Assembly: GCF_004328705.1 (NCBI RefSeq)
Contig: NZ_CP035319.1
Coordinates: 4,898,001 to 4,962,000, forward strand
DNA length: 64,000 nucleotides
Direction of reading: 5' to 3'
Source of the DNA: Rhodococcus sp. ABRD24
GTDB lineage: Bacteria; Actinomycetota; Actinomycetes; Mycobacteriales; Mycobacteriaceae
Part shown: positions 59,682 through 64,000 of the stretch, piece by piece
Position numbering within the stretch: the first letter of the stretch is position 1
Layout of the letters: each line of letters starts with the position of its first letter
Notes under the pieces: model-generated
What the model was told of the DNA's origin: nothing
The model's input: only the letters and a program-made list of their open reading frames with translations
Database searches by the model: none
Translations under genes and position numbers: made by a program

Positions 59682-59721
59682 CAAGGCCGGGCTCGGGTTC
59701 ATGGACCCGAGCCCGGCCTTG
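59682..59721 (+). terminator. Strong terminator of the pyrimidine operon
   Basis: Perfect 17-bp arms CAAGGCCGGGCTCGGGT (59682-59698) and ACCCGAGCCCGGCCTTG (59705-59721) close a 6-base loop 90 bp after pyrF. Confidence 0.9.
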
Positions 59722-60030
59722 TGCCGTCGTGTTCAGGGCGCTCACGTATCTGTCTTCGCCCGCGACACGCGCTGCCGGAGGGAAGATTTCGCGAATTTTT
59801 CCGCGGGGGTGCGCTCGGCTGTGCCAACTGTGCGCCACGCCACGTCGGATTGTCGGAGTGCCCTTGGTCCCGTTGTTCGAAAATTGGCTCCTACCAGGGA
59901 GTATGTCGAATTTCACTCGGTCTGTTTCGGGGATGTGCACCGATCCCGTCGACCGCGCGGGCGCCACTCGAACGCACCGTCGAATGAGTGCATAACCCAC
60001 TCGAATCGGACAGTGATGGCGGGGGGTGGG

Positions 60031-60060
60031 TTAGCAATCGGCGCTCGGCGTGAGTACGGT
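60031..60060 (+). promoter_or_regulatory. mihF promoter
   Basis: TTAGCA (60031-60036) and TACGGT (60055-60060) are -35/-10-like with an 18-base spacer. The roughly 55-base leader contains a CCCCTGG/CCGGGGG hairpin (60069-60086, one wobble pair) upstream of the GGAGGA ribosome site. Confidence 0.45.
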
Positions 60061-60122
60061 CGCTATCGCCCCTGGTTATCCGGGGGTTGTAGACCATTTG
60101 CACACGACGAGACGGAGGAACC

Positions 60123-60443
60123 GTGGCCCTTCCCCAGTTGACCGACGAGCAGCGTGCTGCTGCTTTGGAGAAGGCGGCTGCTGCCCGCAAGGCCCGGGCT
60201 GAGCTCAAGGAGCGCCTCAAGCGCGGCGGCACGGACCTGAAGCAGGTCCTCAAGGACGCCGAAGAGGACGAGATCCTCGGCAAGATGAAGGTTTCGGCGT
60301 TGCTCGAGGCCCTGCCGAAGGTGGGCAAGGTCAAGGCGCAGGAGATCATGACCGAGCTCGAGATCGCTCCGACCCGTCGCCTTCGTGGCCTCGGTGATCG
60401 GCAGCGTAAGGCCCTGCTCGCCAGGTTCGATTTCGAGGCCTGA
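60123..60443 (+). CDS. mihF: Actinobacterial integration host factor (mIHF)
   Basis: A 106-residue basic DNA-binding protein of the mycobacterial IHF type, unrelated to E. coli IHF. It begins [36 protein letters not shown] and contains the helix-two-turn-helix region [39 protein letters not shown] that binds and shapes nucleoid DNA and supports phage L5-type integration. Size and sequence are typical; in M. tuberculosis longer annotations exist but the core is this length. GTG start follows GGAGGA. It precedes gmk by eight bases. Confidence 0.95.
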   Translation: MALPQLTDEQRAAALEKAAAARKARAELKERLKRGGTDLKQVLKDAEEDEILGKMKVSALLEALPKVGKVKAQEIMTELEIAPTRRLRGLGDRQRKALLARFDFEA

Positions 60444-60451
60444 GCGCAAAA

Positions 60452-61087
60452 GTGAGTGCTGACGCAGAACTGGTGTCAGAGAGCAAGGCCACCACGGCGT
60501 CAGCCGACGGCAGTAGCGCAGTGCGGAGGGGCCGGCTGGTAGTACTGGCCGGCCCCTCGGCCGTGGGTAAGTCGAGTGTGGTGCGCCTGCTCCGTGAACG
60601 CGCGCCCGAGGTGGTCTTCAGTGTCTCGGTGACGACTCGTGATCCGCGGCCCGGTGAGGTGGACGGGCAGGACTACCACTTCATCTCCCGCGACGAATTC
60701 GACGGCATGGTTGCGCGCGGGGAACTGCTCGAGTGGGCAGAGATCCACGGTGGCCTGCAGCGCTCGGGCACCCCGGCCGCACCCGTCCGTCGGGCGCTGG
60801 CAGAGGGGCGGCCGGTGCTCCTCGAGGTGGATCTGGCCGGTGCGCGGTCGGTACGAGCCGCGATGCCGGAGGCTTTGCTGGCCTTCATGGCACCGCCCAG
60901 CTGGGAGGTGCTGGTGTCCCGGCTGACTGGCCGCGGTACCGAACCGGCAGACGTGGTGGAGCGACGCCTGCAAACAGCGAGGGTGGAACTGGCAGCGCAG
61001 GAGGAGTTCGACGCCGTCATTGTGAACCACGATGTCAGCCAGTCCTGCGATGAGTTGGTATCCTTGTTGGCTGGACGACGGTTCTAG
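60452..61087 (+). CDS. gmk: Guanylate kinase
   Basis: Phosphorylates GMP to GDP. The 211-residue product has a Ser/Thr-rich N-terminal extension of 28 residues, Walker [19 protein letters not shown], the GMP-binding [39 protein letters not shown], and the [24 protein letters not shown]. The position usually occupied by glycine-tyrosine-Gly in the YGT motif reads [11 protein letters not shown], as in other actinobacterial forms. GTG 60452 is taken; later in-frame starts would shorten the unconserved extension. Confidence 0.95.
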   Translation: MSADAELVSESKATTASADGSSAVRRGRLVVLAGPSAVGKSSVVRLLRERAPEVVFSVSVTTRDPRPGEVDGQDYHFISRDEFDGMVARGELLEWAEIHGGLQRSGTPAAPVRRALAEGRPVLLEVDLAGARSVRAAMPEALLAFMAPPSWEVLVSRLTGRGTEPADVVERRLQTARVELAAQEEFDAVIVNHDVSQSCDELVSLLAGRRF

Positions 61088-61152
61088 TTGCAGTCATCCC
61101 TAATTCCGACATTCAATTTCGCACTATCCAGCCCAGTTTCAGGAGAATCCGA

Positions 61153-61458
61153 GTGAGCAGCATTGACGCAGTAGTGTCCGACACCGCCGGTCGTGGCGCC
61201 CTGCCTGCATACGACACCCCGCTCGGCATCACCAACCCGCCGATCGACGAGTTGCTCGAGCGCACCTCGTCGAAGTACGCGTTGGTCATCTACTCGGCCA
61301 AGCGGGCCCGGCAGATCAACGACTACTACAACCAGCTCGGTGACGGCATCCTCGAGTACGTCGGACCCCTGGTCGAGCCCGGTCTCCAAGAGAAGCCCCT
61401 CTCCATCGCACTGCGCGAGATCCACGCCGATCTGCTCGAGCACACCGAAGGCGAGTGA
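61153..61458 (+). CDS. rpoZ: RNA polymerase omega subunit
   Basis: Small RNA polymerase subunit that helps fold and assemble beta-prime. The 101-residue product has [44 protein letters not shown], the omega core, and a C-terminal [14 protein letters not shown] helix. GTG 61153 follows CAGGAGAAT, a good ribosome site. It overlaps coaBC by four bases. The order gmk-rpoZ-coaBC-metK is widely conserved. Confidence 0.96.
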   Translation: MSSIDAVVSDTAGRGALPAYDTPLGITNPPIDELLERTSSKYALVIYSAKRARQINDYYNQLGDGILEYVGPLVEPGLQEKPLSIALREIHADLLEHTEGE

Positions 61459-62738
61459 GCGGAGAGACGCCCGTGGCTGAGCAGGAAGAGGGCTCGGCAA
61501 TCCGGGGACCGAAGCGCATCGTCGTCGGTGTCGGTGGCGGTATCGCCGCCTACAAGAGCTGTGCGATCGTGCGTGCCTTCACGGAGGCCGGTCATCATGT
61601 GCGCGTGATTCCGACCGAGTCGGCGCTGGAGTTCGTCGGTCGCGCCACCTTCGAGGCGCTGTCGGGCAATCCGGTGCACACCGGCGTGTTCACCGATGTG
61701 CCGCAGGTGCCGCACGTCCGCCTGGGGCAGGATGCAGAGCTTGTCGTGATCGCACCGGCGACCGCGGATCTCATGGCCCGCGCCGTCGCCGGCCGCGCCG
61801 ACGACCTGTTGACCGCCACGTTGTTGACAGCCCGCTGTCCCGTGGTGTTCGCCCCCGCTATGCACACCGAGATGTGGGAACATCCCGCCACGGTGGCGAA
61901 TGTGACCATGTTGCGCCAGCGCGGATCCATCGTCATCGAACCGGCGTCCGGCCGGCTGACGGGTAAGGACACCGGTGCCGGTCGGCTGCCGGAGCCTGAC
62001 GAGATCGTCGCGTTGGCGTCGATGCTGTTGGAGCGCTCGGACGCACTGCCGCGGGACCTCGAGGGCCGGCGCGTCGTGGTCTCCGCTGGAGGCACCCGTG
62101 AGCCGCTCGATCCGGTTCGCTTCCTGGGCAACCGGAGTTCCGGCAAGCAGGGCTATGCGATCGCACGTCTCGCTGTCCAGCGGGGCGCCGAGGTTACGCT
62201 GATCGCCGGCGCGACCGCCGAGCTGGCTGATCCGGCTGCCGTCGATGTCGTACATGTGCGGACCGCAGAGCAGATGCGGGAGGCCGTCATGAAGCATGCC
62301 CCCGGTGCGGACGCGGTCATCATGTCGGCCGCAGTGGCGGACTTCCGTCCGGCAACCGTGGCGACGAGCAAGATCAAGAAGGGCGCGGACGAACCCGATT
62401 CGATTCCGTTGATCCGAAACGATGACATTCTTGCGGGACTGGTCCAGGCTCGGCGGGACGGCACCATCGACCCGTCGACCGCGATTGTCGGATTCGCGGC
62501 CGAGACCGGCGATGCCGACGGCAGCGTGCTCGATCATGCGCGCGCGAAGTTGGCGCGCAAGGGATGCGACCTGCTGGTGGTCAATGCAGTCGGTGACGGC
62601 AAGGCGTTCGAAGTCGACCACAACGACGGTTGGCTTCTCGGTGCCGATGGCGCGGAATCGGCGATCGAGCCGGGATCGAAGTCATTGATGGCGAGTCGGG
62701 TGCTCGACGCGCTGTCGGCTCTGCTCACGCAGGACTGA
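61455..62738 (+). CDS. coaBC: Bifunctional phosphopantothenoylcysteine synthetase/decarboxylase
   Basis: Two successive coenzyme A steps in one 427-residue protein. The N-terminal flavin-dependent decarboxylase CoaC part has [23 protein letters not shown] and the substrate loop [14 protein letters not shown]; the C-terminal CoaB synthetase starts near [33 protein letters not shown] and includes [19 protein letters not shown] with the lysine-rich active site. GTG overlaps the rpoZ stop. The first 20 residues are variable. It is followed by a 197-bp gap before metK. Confidence 0.96.
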   Translation: MSGETPVAEQEEGSAIRGPKRIVVGVGGGIAAYKSCAIVRAFTEAGHHVRVIPTESALEFVGRATFEALSGNPVHTGVFTDVPQVPHVRLGQDAELVVIAPATADLMARAVAGRADDLLTATLLTARCPVVFAPAMHTEMWEHPATVANVTMLRQRGSIVIEPASGRLTGKDTGAGRLPEPDEIVALASMLLERSDALPRDLEGRRVVVSAGGTREPLDPVRFLGNRSSGKQGYAIARLAVQRGAEVTLIAGATAELADPAAVDVVHVRTAEQMREAVMKHAPGADAVIMSAAVADFRPATVATSKIKKGADEPDSIPLIRNDDILAGLVQARRDGTIDPSTAIVGFAAETGDADGSVLDHARAKLARKGCDLLVVNAVGDGKAFEVDHNDGWLLGADGAESAIEPGSKSLMASRVLDALSALLTQD

Positions 62739-62935
62739 CCGGGTTCTTCCCGCAAGGGCGATATTTGCTCGAGCGGGTCACCCACCGGGGCCGGGTTTCT
62801 GGTACTAGGGTCGTCGGCGGTATTGAATAGAAGTACGAAGTTACAGCTCAGGTGTCGTAGCGGGGCCACACGATTTCGTCCAACTCGGATTTCGAGGGAC
62901 GTCGGCCCTTGGACAGAACGTCGAGAGGGAGATCT
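62739..62935. other. metK leader region
   Basis: A gap of 197 bases with a -10-like TAGGGT at 62806-62811. I saw no recognisable SAM riboswitch or long hairpin. The end holds a GAGGGAG ribosome site for GTG 62936. Confidence 0.4.
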
Positions 62936-64000
62936 GTGAGCACGTCCGGCAAGCGGCTATTCACCAGTGAGTCCGTGACCGAAGGTCATCCGGACAAGAT
63001 CTGTGATGCGATCAGCGACTCCATCCTCGACGCGATGCTTTCGAAGGATCCGTACAGCCGCGTCGCGGTCGAGACGCTGGTGACGACCGGACAGGTCCAC
63101 GTTGCCGGCGAGGTGACCACTTCCGCCTACGTCGATATCCCGAAGATCGTCCGTGACAAGGTCCTCGAGATCGGCTACGACTCGTCGGCGAAGGGATTCG
63201 ACGGCAACTCGTGCGGTGTCAACATCGCAATCGGTGCGCAGTCACCCGAGATTGCCCAGGGCATCGACCATTCGCACGAGGCGCGCGTCGACGGTGTCTC
63301 CGACGATGAGATCGATCGTCAGGGAGCGGGCGACCAGGGCCTGATGTTCGGCTACGCGTGCACCGACACCCCGGAACTGATGCCGCTGCCCATCGCTCTC
63401 GCGCACCGTCTCTCGCGCCGCCTGACCGCGGTTCGCAAGACGGGCGTGCTGCCCTATCTGCGCCCGGACGGAAAGACCCAGGTCACCATCGAGTACAACC
63501 GCGACCGTCCGGTCCGCCTCGACACCGTCGTCATTTCGACCCAGCACGCTGCCGACATCGACCTCGACAACCTGCTCACCCCGGATCTGCGTGAGAAGGT
63601 CCTCGGTGCAGTCCTCGCCGATATCGACATCCCGCTCGACACGGAGGACGTGCGCTTGCTGGTCAACCCGACCGGCAAGTTCGTCCTCGGTGGTCCGATG
63701 GGCGACGCCGGTCTGACCGGCCGGAAGATCATCGTCGACACGTACGGCGGCATGGCCCGCCACGGTGGCGGCGCGTTCTCCGGCAAGGATCCGTCGAAGG
63801 TGGACCGGTCCGCGGCCTATGCGATGCGGTGGGTCGCCAAGAATGCTGTCGCGGCCGGCCTCGCCGACCGCATCGAGGTCCAGGTCGCGTACGCGATCGG
63901 CAAGGCTGCCCCGGTGGGTCTGTTCGTCGAGACCTTCGGCACCGAGAAGACCGATCCCGTGAAGATTCAGACCGCGATCAGTGAGGTCTTCGACCTGCGT
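62936..64000 (+). CDS. metK: S-adenosylmethionine synthetase (cut by the window end)
   Basis: Makes S-adenosylmethionine from methionine and ATP. The window holds the first 355 codons of a gene normally about 400 codons long; the frame runs open to the last base. Visible motifs are [41 protein letters not shown] (methionine-ATP site: QGAGDQG), and the second signature [19 protein letters not shown] 62936 ([13 protein letters not shown]) follows GAGGGAG. It continues the gmk-rpoZ-coaBC cluster, but is preceded by a 197-bp gap and may have its own promoter. Confidence 0.96.
   Translation, partial: MSTSGKRLFTSESVTEGHPDKICDAISDSILDAMLSKDPYSRVAVETLVTTGQVHVAGEVTTSAYVDIPKIVRDKVLEIGYDSSAKGFDGNSCGVNIAIGAQSPEIAQGIDHSHEARVDGVSDDEIDRQGAGDQGLMFGYACTDTPELMPLPIALAHRLSRRLTAVRKTGVLPYLRPDGKTQVTIEYNRDRPVRLDTVVISTQHAADIDLDNLLTPDLREKVLGAVLADIDIPLDTEDVRLLVNPTGKFVLGGPMGDAGLTGRKIIVDTYGGMARHGGGAFSGKDPSKVDRSAAYAMRWVAKNAVAAGLADRIEVQVAYAIGKAAPVGLFVETFGTEKTDPVKIQTAISEVFDLR

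Larger units (their letters stand above)
59592..60122. other. Long non-coding gap between pyrF and mihF
   Basis: No convincing gene is present in these 531 bases. The first part holds the pyr operon terminator (59682-59721); the middle (about 59730-60000) has no coding signal and is less GC-rich than its surroundings, with short AT-rich stretches (GCGAATTTTTCC, TTCGAAAATTGG) and a GAGTG/CACTC inverted repeat near 59985; the last 90 bases hold the mihF promoter and leader. A PE/PPE pair sits here in M. tuberculosis; nothing like it is seen. Confidence 0.6.

Noticed and set aside
59965..59985. A possible SOS box before mihF (TCGAACGCACCGTCGA)
   Set aside because: The right half matches the consensus at only four of six positions, so it is likely chance.
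59614..60141. A 175-codon open frame in the pyrF-mihF gap
   Set aside because: It spans the pyr terminator and the mihF promoter and start, has poor start context and no recognisable features.
62739..62935. A SAM-sensing riboswitch before metK
   Set aside because: No SAM-I, SAM-II or SAM-IV core sequence was found in this gap.

Overview
This window comes from a high-GC, mycolate-type actinobacterium, most likely a Rhodococcus or close relative (Nocardia/Mycobacterium lineage). The signs are the very high GC content, frequent GTG starts, ATGA/GTGA overlaps between genes, several putative leaderless promoters, an actinobacterial integration host factor, a mycobacterial-type SOS box, and gene order that follows the Mycobacterium tuberculosis chromosome over long stretches (yebC-ruvCAB-yajC-secDF-lipoprotein-apt-relA-ppiB-glyoxalase-like-hisS; aspS; rarA; alaS-ruvX-mltG-aroE-prepilin peptidase; aroCKBQ-pepQ-efp-nusB; pyrRBC-carAB-pyrF; mihF-gmk-rpoZ-coaBC-metK). 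No rRNA, tRNA, insertion sequence, phage or CRISPR array was recognised.

Layout. 1-15.3 kb: DNA repair (ruvCAB with an SOS box), Sec export (yajC, secD, secF), a solute-binding lipoprotein, apt, bifunctional relA, two convergent tandem cyclophilins, an MBL-fold hydrolase and hisS. 15.3-29.2 kb: an accessory block relative to the conserved order, holding a small membrane protein, a large ATP-binding LuxR regulator, an EspC/EspA-like pair of probable type VII secretion substrates, a TetR regulator, a CBS-nucleotidyltransferase, a permease/UAAP1/UAAP2/carboxyltransferase operon related to guanidine/urea carboxylase systems, an M23 peptidase and a RidA protein. 29.2-36.4 kb: an SOS-boxed radical SAM protein, a zinc metallopeptidase, aspS, an aminoglycoside-phosphotransferase-like kinase, a TetR/PIG-L deacetylase divergent pair with a long palindromic operator, and a 52-residue six-cysteine protein behind a CsoR-type operator. 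36.4-50.6 kb: rarA, alaS, ruvX, mltG, the shikimate pathway genes, pepQ, efp and nusB. 50.7-59.7 kb: the pyrimidine operon with a PyrR-binding leader and a strong terminator. 60.1-64 kb: mihF, gmk, rpoZ, coaBC and the first 355 codons of metK, cut by the window end.

How the parts work together. Most of the window is core housekeeping arranged in tightly coupled operons. The most unusual material is (i) the permease-UAAP operon, whose carboxylase keeps only its carboxyltransferase half and lacks both biotin carboxylase and biotin carrier domains, opposite a GlnD-like CBS nucleotidyltransferase and a TetR gene; (ii) the Esp-like pair with WxG and YxxxE signals, away from any ESX locus; and (iii) the Cys-rich mini-protein whose promoter is overlapped by a perfect CsoR-like palindrome. 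All functions are inferred from sequence recognition without database searches.
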